Source of the DNA: Rhodobacter sp. SY28-1
GTDB lineage: Bacteria > Pseudomonadota > Alphaproteobacteria > Rhodobacterales > Rhodobacteraceae
DNA: 64,000 nt
NCBI RefSeq assembly: GCF_005222785.1
Contig: NZ_STGH01000003.1
Coordinates: forward strand, 868,001-932,000
Direction: 5' to 3'
Shown: positions 47,443 through 55,674 of the stretch, in pieces
Layout of the letters: every line of letters begins with the position of its first letter
Numbering within the stretch: position 1 is the stretch's first letter
Position numbers and translations under genes: made by a program
Notes under the pieces: model-generated
Seen by the model: only the letters and a program-made list of their open reading frames with translations
What the model was told of the DNA's origin: nothing
Databases searched by the model: none

Positions 47443-49122
47443 ATGGCGGACGCAGCCATCCACGGCCACGAACACCACAAACCCGGGTTCTTCACCCGCT
47501 GGTTCATGTCGACCAACCACAAGGACATCGGGATTCTCTACCTGTTCACCGGCGGTCTCGTCGGCCTGATCTCGGTCCTGTTCACCGTCTACATGCGGCT
47601 TGAACTGATGGAGCCGGGCGTCCAGTACATGTGCCAGGAAGGCGCGCGCTTCGTGGCCGACGCGGCCGCGACCTGCACCCCGAACGGGCACCTCTGGAAC
47701 GTGATGATTACCTATCACGGCGTCCTGATGATGTTCTTCGTCGTCATTCCCGCCCTCTTCGGTGGCTTCGGCAACTACTTCATGCCGCTGCAGATCGGCG
47801 CGCCGGACATGGCCTTCCCGCGGATGAACAACCTGTCCTACTGGCTCTACGTCGCCGGGACCTCGCTGGGCGTGGCCTCGATGCTGGCACCGGGCGGCGG
47901 TGGCGACCTTGGCACCGGCGCGGGCGTGGGCTGGGTTCTCTATCCGCCCCTGACCACCACGGCCGAAGGCGGCTATGCGATGGACCTCGCGATCTTCGCC
48001 GTCCACCTGTCGGGCGCCTCCTCGATCCTGGGCGCGATCAACATGATCACGACCTTCCTGAACATGCGCGCGCCGGGGATGACCCTGCACAAGGTGCCGC
48101 TCTTCGGCTGGTCGATCTTCGTCACCGCCTGGCTGATCCTTCTTGCCCTGCCCGTTCTGGCCGGCGCGATCACCATGCTGCTGACGGACCGCAACTTCGG
48201 CACCACCTTCTTCACCCCCTCGGGTGGCGGTGACCCGATCCTTTACCAGCACATCCTGTGGTTCTTCGGCCACCCCGAGGTCTACATCATCATCATCCCG
48301 GCCTTCGGGATCATCTCTCAGGTCATCTCGACCTTCTCGCGCAAGCCGATCTTCGGCTACCTGCCGATGGTCTACGCGATGGTCGCCATCGGGGTCCTGG
48401 GCTTCGTCGTCTGGGCGCACCACATGTACACCGTGGGCATGTCCCTGACCCAGCAGTCCTACTTCATGCTGGCGACGATGGTCATCGCGGTGCCGACGGG
48501 CGTGAAGATCTTCTCGTGGATCGCGACGATCTGGGGCGGGTCGGTCGAATTCAAGACCCCGATGCTCTGGGCCTTCGGCTTCCTCTTCCTCTTCACCGTC
48601 GGCGGCGTGACCGGGATCGTCCTCAGCCAGGCCCCCGTGGACCGGGCCTACCATGACACCTACTACGTCGTGGCGCACTTCCACTATGTGATGTCGCTGG
48701 GTGCCGTGTTCGGGATCTTCGCCGGGATCTACTTCTGGCTGGGCAAGATGTCGGGCCGTCAGTATCCGGAATGGGCGGGCAAGCTGCACTTCTGGATGAT
48801 GTTCGTCGGCTCGAACCTGACCTTCTTCCCGCAGCACTTCCTGGGCCGCCAGGGCATGCCGCGCCGCTACATCGACTACCCCGAGGCATTCGCCTACTGG
48901 AACTGGTTCTCCTCGGTCGGTGCCTTCATCTCGTTCGCGTCCTTCGTGTTCTTCATCGGCATCGTGTTCTACACGCTCCTGTGGGGCCGTCGGATCACCG
49001 AGAACAACTACTGGAACGAATACGCCGACACCCTGGAATGGACCCTGCCCTCGCCGCCGCCGGAACACACGTTCGAGCAGCTGCCCAAGCAGTCCGACTG
49101 GGACAAGGGCCACGCGCACTAA
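47443..49122 (+). CDS. ctaD: Cytochrome c oxidase subunit I (aa3-type)
   Basis: This 559-aa terminal oxidase subunit has twelve membrane helices. GTNHKD-type start ([13 protein letters not shown]), WFFGHPEVY (CuB His and cross-linked His-Tyr), HHMYTVG (two CuB His) and [13 protein letters not shown] (heme a3 and a His). It reduces O2 and pumps protons in the inner membrane. ATG at 47443 follows CGGAGGA. No subunit II or III gene is next to it, as in Rhodobacter where ctaD is apart. Confidence 0.96.
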   Translation: MADAAIHGHEHHKPGFFTRWFMSTNHKDIGILYLFTGGLVGLISVLFTVYMRLELMEPGVQYMCQEGARFVADAAATCTPNGHLWNVMITYHGVLMMFFVVIPALFGGFGNYFMPLQIGAPDMAFPRMNNLSYWLYVAGTSLGVASMLAPGGGGDLGTGAGVGWVLYPPLTTTAEGGYAMDLAIFAVHLSGASSILGAINMITTFLNMRAPGMTLHKVPLFGWSIFVTAWLILLALPVLAGAITMLLTDRNFGTTFFTPSGGGDPILYQHILWFFGHPEVYIIIIPAFGIISQVISTFSRKPIFGYLPMVYAMVAIGVLGFVVWAHHMYTVGMSLTQQSYFMLATMVIAVPTGVKIFSWIATIWGGSVEFKTPMLWAFGFLFLFTVGGVTGIVLSQAPVDRAYHDTYYVVAHFHYVMSLGAVFGIFAGIYFWLGKMSGRQYPEWAGKLHFWMMFVGSNLTFFPQHFLGRQGMPRRYIDYPEAFAYWNWFSSVGAFISFASFVFFIGIVFYTLLWGRRITENNYWNEYADTLEWTLPSPPPEHTFEQLPKQSDWDKGHAH

Positions 49123-49140
49123 GCGCCTGATCTGATCCAA

Positions 49141-49178
49141 GGGCCCCGGGCTGCACCAGCACCCGGGGCCCTTTCCTT
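49141..49178 (+). terminator. Terminator after ctaD
   Basis: 10-bp stem (GGGCCCCGGG with CCCGGGGCCC), 11-nt loop, followed by TTTCCTTT. A textbook intrinsic terminator, 18 nt after the ctaD stop. Confidence 0.85.
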
Positions 49179-49196
49179 TCGCCTTCGAGGTATGCC

Positions 49197-50144
49197 ATGC
49201 GAATCGTCTTCTTCCTCCTTTCCCTCGTGGCGCTGGCTTTCGTGGGATATGTCGGCATCGCAGGCTATTTCCTGGCCCATGGAACGGCGGGCCTCTTGAA
49301 GACCGGCCCGATCGCCGCAGCCCTCGCCACGGCCGAGCCGCCGAGCGACCCGCTCGCACTCGGCTTTCGCGGCGACCCGATGCAGGCACTGTCCCTGCCC
49401 TTCCAGACCGTAACCCTGGACACGCCCCTCGGTGCGGCCGAGGCCTGGCTAGTCCCCGCCGCCGGTCCCGAGGCGGGCCGTGCCATCTACGTCCACGGCA
49501 TCGCCGGCGCGCGTGAGGACGGCTATCGCGCGCTGTCGATCCTGCACGAGGCCGGCTGGACCGTCCTTCTGGTGACCTACCGCAACGACGAGGGCGCCCC
49601 CGCTTCGCCCGACGGAAGCTATGGCTTCGGCCTGACCGAATGGCCCGATCTTGAACCCGCCGTGACCCGCATGGCCCCGGCCGAGACCGACCGCGTGCTC
49701 GTCGTCGCGGAATCGATGGGCGGCGCGATCCTTGGCCAATTCCTGAAGCAAAGCCCGCTCGCCCCCCGCGTCAGCGCCATCGCGCTCGACAGCCCCGCGA
49801 TCAGCTTTGCCGCCGTGATGGATCACCTCGCCGCCGCGGGCGGGAAACCCCTGCCACAGGTCATCGCCTGGACTGCGAAACAGGTGCTGCCGTTCAAGAC
49901 CAGCCTGACTCTGGACCAGGCCGAAACCGCCGCTGCCTACCAGGTCTTCCCGGGACCTCTGTTCCTCGCCCATGGCAGCGCCGACCGGATCGTTCCCATC
50001 GGCCCCTCGCAATCCCTCGCCGCAGCGCGCACGGCGCCCACCGTCACGCTCTGGACCGGGGCCGACCACCTTGGCTCTCATGCCGAGGACCCCGCCGCCT
50101 ATCGCAAGGCCTTCCATGACTTCTTGGCGCAGGTGAAGGGCTAA
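49197..50144 (+). CDS. Membrane-anchored or exported alpha/beta hydrolase
   Basis: The product has 315 aa. N-terminal hydrophobic helix (IVFFLLSLVALAFVGYVGIAGYFL) as signal anchor. Fold motifs YVHGIAGAREDG, VVAESMGGA (nucleophile Ser), HGSADRIVP (Asp) and GADHLGSH (His). Related to the BEM46-like/serine aminopeptidase S33 group. The substrate is unknown. Its stop touches that of the convergent ChaC-like gene. Confidence 0.85.
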   Translation: MRIVFFLLSLVALAFVGYVGIAGYFLAHGTAGLLKTGPIAAALATAEPPSDPLALGFRGDPMQALSLPFQTVTLDTPLGAAEAWLVPAAGPEAGRAIYVHGIAGAREDGYRALSILHEAGWTVLLVTYRNDEGAPASPDGSYGFGLTEWPDLEPAVTRMAPAETDRVLVVAESMGGAILGQFLKQSPLAPRVSAIALDSPAISFAAVMDHLAAAGGKPLPQVIAWTAKQVLPFKTSLTLDQAETAAAYQVFPGPLFLAHGSADRIVPIGPSQSLAAARTAPTVTLWTGADHLGSHAEDPAAYRKAFHDFLAQVKG

Positions 50145-50830
50145 AGCCGGTCGATCTCGGCCGCGACGCGGGCCTGCAGGTCCCACAGATACCGGTCGCG
50201 GATCCCCAGCGCCTCCAGATGGCTGACGGTGTTGTAAAGGTATTCTGCGCAGCTGCCGACATGGCCGACCGCCTGCGCCAGCCGCCGGGCCTGCTCGTCC
50301 GGTGTCAGCCGCTCGACGGCCGGACCATCCTTTGGCGCACAGTAGAAGACCAGGGCCCGGACTGCACCTTCCGGCGTCCGAACCGTCACCCACCGTACCC
50401 CGTGAAGGCCCTCGTGAGAGGCGACCTCGCGCTTCAGTAGCCGCAACATGCGGCCATGCGGATCATCCTCGGGCATCCGGTAGGCGATGCCAGAGCAGGC
50501 CCCGCCTCGCTGCAACGCGAGCATCAACCCCGGCTGGTCTGGCGTCGCGCGCCAGTTCCGGATCGGCAGGCAGAAGGACCGGCGCCAGCCATGTACCAAC
50601 CCACGCCGCGCCTCGACATATTCGAAGTCCGGTTTCCAGATCAGCGAGCCATAGGCGAACAGCCAGAACGGCCCGCCGTCCACCTGCCTTGCCATACGCT
50701 CGGCGATGACAACCATTTCGTCGTCCGTGATCCTTGTCAGGTTCGAGGCATACTCGATCCGTGGCACCTCGCGCGCCACCTTCGCCAGATGCGCCGGCCC
50801 CAGCGCCATCACCCGACCCGAACCTGCCAT
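50141..50830 (-). CDS. ChaC-like gamma-glutamylcyclotransferase
   Basis: The product has 229 aa. WLFAYGSLIWKPDFEY (substrate-binding YGSL) and the catalytic-Glu region MPEDDPHGRMLRLLKRE are the ChaC family marks. ChaC enzymes break down glutathione to 5-oxoproline and Cys-Gly. I start at ATG 50830 after CGGGGGGC; TTG at 50884 is less likely. The last 4 nt overlap the hydrolase stop in a tail-to-tail arrangement. Confidence 0.88.
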   Translation of the reverse strand: MAGSGRVMALGPAHLAKVAREVPRIEYASNLTRITDDEMVVIAERMARQVDGGPFWLFAYGSLIWKPDFEYVEARRGLVHGWRRSFCLPIRNWRATPDQPGLMLALQRGGACSGIAYRMPEDDPHGRMLRLLKREVASHEGLHGVRWVTVRTPEGAVRALVFYCAPKDGPAVERLTPDEQARRLAQAVGHVGSCAEYLYNTVSHLEALGIRDRYLWDLQARVAAEIDRL

Positions 50831-50933
50831 TGCAGCCCCCCGGTCACCCCGAAGCAGGATCGCAAAGGTCCGCCCTGCTGACAAGCTGCCGCAGGGGTCT
50901 TCCCTTTCGGGGGCGAGAAATTAGAAAGGAGCC

Positions 50934-51425
50934 ATGCCCTATGAATGGCTTCCCCCCGAAGGCGGCGAGGACCGCCTGCATCTCTGGCCGCACCGGTCGC
51001 TCACGCAAGCCGGGTTCGTCTGGTTCGTCGGCCTGACCGCCGCACTGATCGCCGTGCCGCTGATGGGCATCATCGGCAGCCCGGTCGTCTGGGCGCTCCT
51101 CCCGTTTCTCCTCGGCGCAATCTGGGCCATCTGGTTCGCGCTAAGAAAGAACGGCCGCGACCGCGACATTGTCGAGGACCTGCGGCTCTCCCCTGACCGC
51201 GTCACCCTCGTCCGCCACGGCCCCAAGGGCCGCCGCCAGGACTGGGAGGCGAACCCCTACTGGCTGCGCGTCACCCTGCACGAAACCGGCGGCCCGGTGC
51301 CGAACTACCTGACGCTCAAGGGCGACGGGCGCGAGGTCGAGCTCGGTGCCTTCCTGTCCGAAGACGAACGCATCGCGCTGGAGAAAGATCTCGGACGCCG
51401 CATTGCGGGCCTACGCCGGCCATGA
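50934..51425 (+). CDS. DUF2244 membrane protein
   Basis: The product has 163 aa with two close membrane helices (about 27-70: FVWFVGLTAALIAVPL, WALLPFLLGAIWAIWFAL) and a cytoplasmic C-terminal domain with EDLRLSPDRVTLVRHG and GAFLSEDERIALEKDL. These match DUF2244, a family often found near cytochrome oxidase genes in alphaproteobacteria. GAAAGGAGCC precedes the ATG. Confidence 0.85.
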   Translation: MPYEWLPPEGGEDRLHLWPHRSLTQAGFVWFVGLTAALIAVPLMGIIGSPVVWALLPFLLGAIWAIWFALRKNGRDRDIVEDLRLSPDRVTLVRHGPKGRRQDWEANPYWLRVTLHETGGPVPNYLTLKGDGREVELGAFLSEDERIALEKDLGRRIAGLRRP

Positions 51426-51466
51426 TTGTTGCGGACAAGACCGGGATAGAACCCGGGAGATCCACC

Positions 51467-51859
51467 ATGACCAAAGCTCTTGCCGTCGCTGTCGCCCTGA
51501 CCCTGTCCGCCCTGCCCGCCCAGGCCTTCGAGATCGGCTTCGAATGGGGGGCGCTGAAGTCCTGCACCAACGGCAGTCCGAACACGGTCGACAACCCGCG
51601 CTTCGAACTGACGGACGTGCCGGAAGGGACCAAGTTCATCCGCTTCAAGATGGTCGACCTGAATTACCCCAGCTTCGACCACGGCGGCGGCACCATCGCC
51701 TATACCGGCCAGACCGTGATCGAGCCTGGCAGCTTCAAGTACAAAAGCCCGTGCCCTCCCAGCGGGCAGCACAAGTACCAGTGGACGGCCACGGCGCAGT
51801 CCAAGAAGTCGGGCGGAAAGATCGACGCGGCAAAGGCGGTTCGCAAGTATCCGGAATAG
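51467..51859 (+). CDS. Exported PEBP-like (YbhB/YbcL) protein
   Basis: The product has 130 aa. ATG at 51467 follows GGGAGATCCACC and gives a signal peptide ending AQAFE. FELTDVPEGTKFIRFKMVD and PCPPSGQHKYQWTATA recall the phosphatidylethanolamine-binding-protein fold, where a D-H-P and a PCPP-x-G-x-H loop bind phosphate-like ligands. The protein is shorter than most PEBPs (about 150-180 aa). Periplasmic; ligand unknown. Confidence 0.7.
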   Translation: MTKALAVAVALTLSALPAQAFEIGFEWGALKSCTNGSPNTVDNPRFELTDVPEGTKFIRFKMVDLNYPSFDHGGGTIAYTGQTVIEPGSFKYKSPCPPSGQHKYQWTATAQSKKSGGKIDAAKAVRKYPE

Positions 51860-51965
51860 GCCGGTCCGGCGGGGTCTCCCGCCGCGGCGGGCTTGACCAG
51901 GGTCAAGGCGGCATCCGGCGCGCGGTTGCAGGATGCCTGCATCCTTCCCTTGGGACGATCAGGCC

Positions 51966-52355
51966 ATGCCCGCACTCTCACCCCGCTGGACACGCCCCGC
52001 CGCCATTGCCGCCGGGGCGTTCGGCGCCCTGACCATTCTCAGCGGCAGCCTCGTGCTGTTTGGCCCCGAGGCCGCCCAGCGGGCGGCGGGGGACGCCCTG
52101 CCCTTCGTCGTGATCTTCAACACCGTCGCGGGGGTCGTCTATCTGATCGGTGCCCTTGCCCTTTGGCAAAACCACCCCGCTGCCCGCGGGATTGCGCTGG
52201 CCATCGGGCTTGCAACGCTGGCAGTCTTCGCACTCTTCGCGGGTCTCGCGCTGGCCGGGACCAGGGTCGAGCTGCGAACCGCGCTCGCCCTGCCGTTCCG
52301 GTCCGTCTTCTGGCTCGTCATCGCGTGGGCTGCGGGGCGTCCGGCCCGACCATAG
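51966..52355 (+). CDS. Small four-helix membrane protein, function unknown
   Basis: The product has 129 aa with four hydrophobic segments (AAIAAGAFGALTILSGSLVLF; ALPFVVIFNTVAGVVYLIGAL; IALAIGLATLAVFALFAGLAL; FRSVFWLVIAWAAG). No motif recognised. The 3' end overlaps the end of the tail-sheath gene on the other strand by 38 nt. ATG at 51966 by ORF and hydrophobicity; there is no strong Shine-Dalgarno. Confidence 0.65.
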   Translation: MPALSPRWTRPAAIAAGAFGALTILSGSLVLFGPEAAQRAAGDALPFVVIFNTVAGVVYLIGALALWQNHPAARGIALAIGLATLAVFALFAGLALAGTRVELRTALALPFRSVFWLVIAWAAGRPARP

Positions 52356-53754
52356 TCACAACCACACGCACGAGTGACAACTCTGCCGGTCGCAGGGTCG
52401 CAATCCCGGCCTCGACCACCATCCGTCCCTCCTCGATGTCGGCTTCGGTCATGGTGCGGCCAAGACCGACCGCCACAAAGAAAGCCTGCTCCGGCGTCGT
52501 GCCCTGCAACGCCCCCTCGCGCCAGAGGCCGAGCAGAAAGTCCTGGACCATCCCGCGCACCCTGGTCCAGGTGACGGGTGTGTTTGGCTCGAACACGAAA
52601 GGCTCCAGCCCTTGGGACAGGCAGGCCTTGACCCACATCACCAGCCGAAGCTGGGGGATGTAAGTGGCGGTGGGGTCCTGGCCTGCAAGGGTGCGCGCAC
52701 CCCATTTCCGCACGCCCCGGCCCGGAAGGCTGCGGAGCGGATTGATTGCCATCCCCCCGACCGGATCGCGCAGCAGGTCCTCGTCTGCGGCGCGCACCGG
52801 CAGCGCGGGCTGTGCATTCTCCGCCAAAGCCCGGTTGACCGGGGCTTTCCAGACCCCCTGCTCGCGATCATTCTGCCCCAGCAGGCCCGAGACGACCCCC
52901 GATGGCGGCAGCACTACGCGCGCCGAACGCGCAAGCTCAAGCGCCGCGCTCCGGATCGACAGCGCTCCGGGATCTCCCGCGATCGCCGACACCGCCCGCC
53001 CGACCAGACCATGGGTCTCCCGCACCGTGACCGTCCCATCTGCCGCGACAGTCTCATCCCGGGCCTCCGCGACCCGGATCGCCGACAGATCGACCTCATG
53101 CGCCCGTCCCATCTGCAGGAACGGCGCATAGGCCGCCCCATAGCGCAACTCAGCTGCCGTCACGCCGGACAGGGACGCGCGAAACCCTGTGCAGGTCTCG
53201 GCCCAGCTCACGAACAGCTCTTGCCGCGCGGACGGGACATCCAGGATCAGCATCCGCCGCCCATTCGCCGCACAAGACGCAAATGCCGCTGCCATCACCC
53301 TGCTCCAGCCCGGGACCGCAAGGTGTACGGCATCCGGCACCGCCAGCAGCGTCACGTCGTTCAGGCCTACGGTCGCCTGCACGCCCGCGACAAGCTCCTC
53401 TGCGCTGCCCCCGGTTGTCGGCACGATCCAGGCCGCCCCGCCGCCATTGTCGAAATGCGCAGCAACGGCCGGATGCAGCACGACTGCGGGCACCTGCGGC
53501 GCAGGGCCATGCCAGTCCACCGCGACGGCCAGCACCCGGCCCTGGGCATCCAGCCGCCGCGTGACCCGCACCGCCATCGGCTCGGGCGGCGGCGCGCCGA
53601 CCTTGTCCAGGAAATCGGGATACGAGATCACCCGGATCGGCCCCTTTTCCGCCAATCCCGGAACCGGGCCGACAAAGGCCGTCACGGCAGTCGGCAGCCG
53701 GGCCAATTGCCCAGCAACCTTCTCTTCGACATGCACACCCGGCGTCAGGGCCAT
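52318..53754 (-). CDS. Phage tail sheath-like protein, orphan
   Basis: The product has 478 aa. N-terminus TPGVHVEEKVAGQLARLPTA matches sheath proteins of contractile tails, as do GVWKAPVNRALAEN, GGMAINPLRSLPGRGVRKWG, ARTLAGQDPTATYIPQLRL, FEPNTPVTWTRVRGMVQDFL and RPAELSLVRVVV near the C-terminus. Sheaths contract to drive a tube through membranes in myophages, R-tailocins and related injection systems. No tube, baseplate, spike or ATPase genes are nearby; the neighbours are housekeeping genes. It could be a remnant, part of a scattered injection system, or reused. Length is close to typical. Confidence 0.8.
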   Translation of the reverse strand: MALTPGVHVEEKVAGQLARLPTAVTAFVGPVPGLAEKGPIRVISYPDFLDKVGAPPPEPMAVRVTRRLDAQGRVLAVAVDWHGPAPQVPAVVLHPAVAAHFDNGGGAAWIVPTTGGSAEELVAGVQATVGLNDVTLLAVPDAVHLAVPGWSRVMAAAFASCAANGRRMLILDVPSARQELFVSWAETCTGFRASLSGVTAAELRYGAAYAPFLQMGRAHEVDLSAIRVAEARDETVAADGTVTVRETHGLVGRAVSAIAGDPGALSIRSAALELARSARVVLPPSGVVSGLLGQNDREQGVWKAPVNRALAENAQPALPVRAADEDLLRDPVGGMAINPLRSLPGRGVRKWGARTLAGQDPTATYIPQLRLVMWVKACLSQGLEPFVFEPNTPVTWTRVRGMVQDFLLGLWREGALQGTTPEQAFFVAVGLGRTMTEADIEEGRMVVEAGIATLRPAELSLVRVVVTMVGPDAPQPTR

Positions 53755-53806
53755 GCGCCCGCGTCCTTCTCCCGCTGACGCGGAACCGCCGGTCAGAGGG
53801 CAGGCC

Positions 53807-54265
53807 CTACCCCAGCCGCCCCTTCACCAGCGCGCCCACCGCGCCGAAATCCATCTGGCCGGTGTACCTGGCCTTCAGCGCAGCCATCACCTTGCCCACG
53901 TCGCGGATGCTGGCCGCCCCCGTTTCGGCCACCGCCGCATCGACCGCCGCCGCGATCTCGGCCGCGTCCATCTGGCGCGGCAGGAATTCCTGGATCACGC
54001 CGATTTCGGCCAGTTCCTTCTCGGCCAGTTCCAGTCGCCCGCCCTCTTCATAGGCCCGCGCCGATTCCTGCCTCTGCTTCACCATCTTGCCCATGATCTG
54101 CAGGATCTCGGCCTCGCCTACCTCGACCCCGTCCCCTTCGCCCCTGACCGCAATCTCGCGGTCCTTGATGGCGGCGTTGATCAGGCGCAGCGTGGACAGC
54201 CGGTCGGCCTCCTTGGCCTTCATGGCCTCCTTGAGGGCCGTCTGCAGACGGTCGCGCAAAAGCAT
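53807..54265 (-). CDS. GatB/YqeY domain protein
   Basis: The product has 152 aa. ATG at 54265. MLLRDRLQTALKEAMKAKEADRLSTLRLINAAIKDREI and FLPRQM are the YqeY marks; the family resembles the tail domain of GatB amidotransferase, which contacts tRNA. Function unclear. Divergent from carA, as in many proteobacteria. Confidence 0.92.
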   Translation of the reverse strand: MLLRDRLQTALKEAMKAKEADRLSTLRLINAAIKDREIAVRGEGDGVEVGEAEILQIMGKMVKQRQESARAYEEGGRLELAEKELAEIGVIQEFLPRQMDAAEIAAAVDAAVAETGAASIRDVGKVMAALKARYTGQMDFGAVGALVKGRLG

Positions 54266-54446
54266 GGCAGGTCTTTCCGATAGTTTCCCCAAGTTTCCGA
54301 CAATACCCTGAACCCGTCCGGACCGCAACTGTGGCCCCATTTCCCAACCCATTGATTCTGATACACAATCCTTTTCCCAGCCGGGCTTGACCCTGCCCCT
54401 GGCTTTCCTTAGGTTCCGCGCAATTTGCCCAAAGGGAGAGTCGCCC

Positions 54447-55601
54447 ATGCCTGCGCCGCAGAAGCCTACCGCCTGCCTCGCACTTGCCGACGGCACCCTG
54501 TTCTACGGCCATGGCCTTGGCGCTGTGGGCGAGACGGTGGCAGAGCTTGTCTTCAACACAGCGATGACCGGCTACCAGGAAATCATGACCGACCCCTCCT
54601 ATGCGGGCCAGGTCGTGACCTTCACCTTCCCCCATATCGGCAATACCGGCGTCACGCCCGAGGATGACGAAACCACCACCCCTTCTGCCGCAGGCATGGT
54701 GGTGAAGTGGGACCCGACCGAGCCGTCGAACTGGCGCGCAACTGGTGAGCTGACGGATTGGCTCACGAAGATCGGCCGCATCGGCATCGGCGGGATCGAC
54801 ACGCGGCGGCTGACCCGCGCGATCCGCCAGCAGGGCGCGCCGCATGTCACCCTTGCCCACAACCCCGATGGCAAGTTCGACATCGAGAAACTGGTAGCGA
54901 AAGCCCGCGCCTGGAAGGGACTGGTTGGCCTCGACCTCGCCAAGGATGTCACCTGCGCGCAAAGCTATCGCTGGGATGAAAAGCGGTGGGCCTGGCCCGA
55001 GGGTTACACCCGCCGCGAGGGCCCGGGCTTCAAGGTGGTCGCGATCGACTACGGCGCCAAGCGCAACATCCTGCGCTGCCTGGCCTCCGTTGGCTGCGAA
55101 GTCACCGTCCTGCCCGCCACCGCCACCGCCGAGGATGTCCTGGCCCTGAACCCCGAGGGCGTGTTCCTGTCGAACGGCCCCGGCGACCCGGCCGCGACCG
55201 GCGCCTATGCCGTGCCGATGATCCAGGGCGTTTTGTCCAAGGACCTGCCGCTCTTCGGCATCTGCCTTGGCCACCAGATGCTGGCGCTGGCCCTGGGCGC
55301 GAAGACCCGCAAGATGAACCACGGCCACCACGGTGCGAACCACCCCGTGAAGGACCTGACCACCGGCAAGGTCGAGATCACCTCGATGAACCACGGCTTC
55401 ACCGTCGACGCCGACACCCTGCCGAAGGGCGTCATGGAGACGCATATCTCGCTCTTCGACGGCACCAACTGCGGCATCGCGGTGGACGGCAAGCCGATCT
55501 ACTCGGTCCAGTACCACCCCGAAGCCTCGCCCGGCCCCCAGGACAGCTTCTACCTGTTCGAACGCTTCGCCGCCGCGATGAAATCCCGCCGCGCCGCCTG
55601 A
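54447..55601 (+). CDS. carA: Carbamoyl-phosphate synthase small subunit
   Basis: The product has 384 aa. N-terminal CPSase small-chain domain (ALADGTLFYGHGLG, FNTAMTGYQEIMTDPSYAGQ) and C-terminal class I glutaminase with GICLGHQ (Cys273) and QYHPEASPGP (His/Glu). It supplies ammonia for carbamoyl phosphate in arginine and pyrimidine synthesis. AAAGGGAGAG precedes ATG 54447. carB is not in this window. Confidence 0.96.
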   Translation: MPAPQKPTACLALADGTLFYGHGLGAVGETVAELVFNTAMTGYQEIMTDPSYAGQVVTFTFPHIGNTGVTPEDDETTTPSAAGMVVKWDPTEPSNWRATGELTDWLTKIGRIGIGGIDTRRLTRAIRQQGAPHVTLAHNPDGKFDIEKLVAKARAWKGLVGLDLAKDVTCAQSYRWDEKRWAWPEGYTRREGPGFKVVAIDYGAKRNILRCLASVGCEVTVLPATATAEDVLALNPEGVFLSNGPGDPAATGAYAVPMIQGVLSKDLPLFGICLGHQMLALALGAKTRKMNHGHHGANHPVKDLTTGKVEITSMNHGFTVDADTLPKGVMETHISLFDGTNCGIAVDGKPIYSVQYHPEASPGPQDSFYLFERFAAAMKSRRAA

Positions 55602-55674
55602 AACGGGCGGAACGCAGTTAACCGCCTGTTAACCCTGAGCCCCCAATCTGCATCCTGCGGAGGTGGGGGTTGCT

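Noticed and set aside
47293-49389. Long minus-strand open frame (about 698 codons) opposite ctaD
   Set aside because: Composition is dominated by Arg, Gly, Asp and His as in antisense of GC-rich genes; ctaD on the plus strand is unmistakable.
50831-50884. N-terminal extension of the ChaC-like protein from TTG at 50884
   Set aside because: ATG at 50830 has a plausible ribosome site and normal start; the extension adds no known feature.
51860-54446. Prophage or tailocin locus around the sheath gene
   Set aside because: No tube, baseplate, spike, lysis, integrase or capsid gene is seen; neighbours are YqeY, CarA and small membrane proteins.
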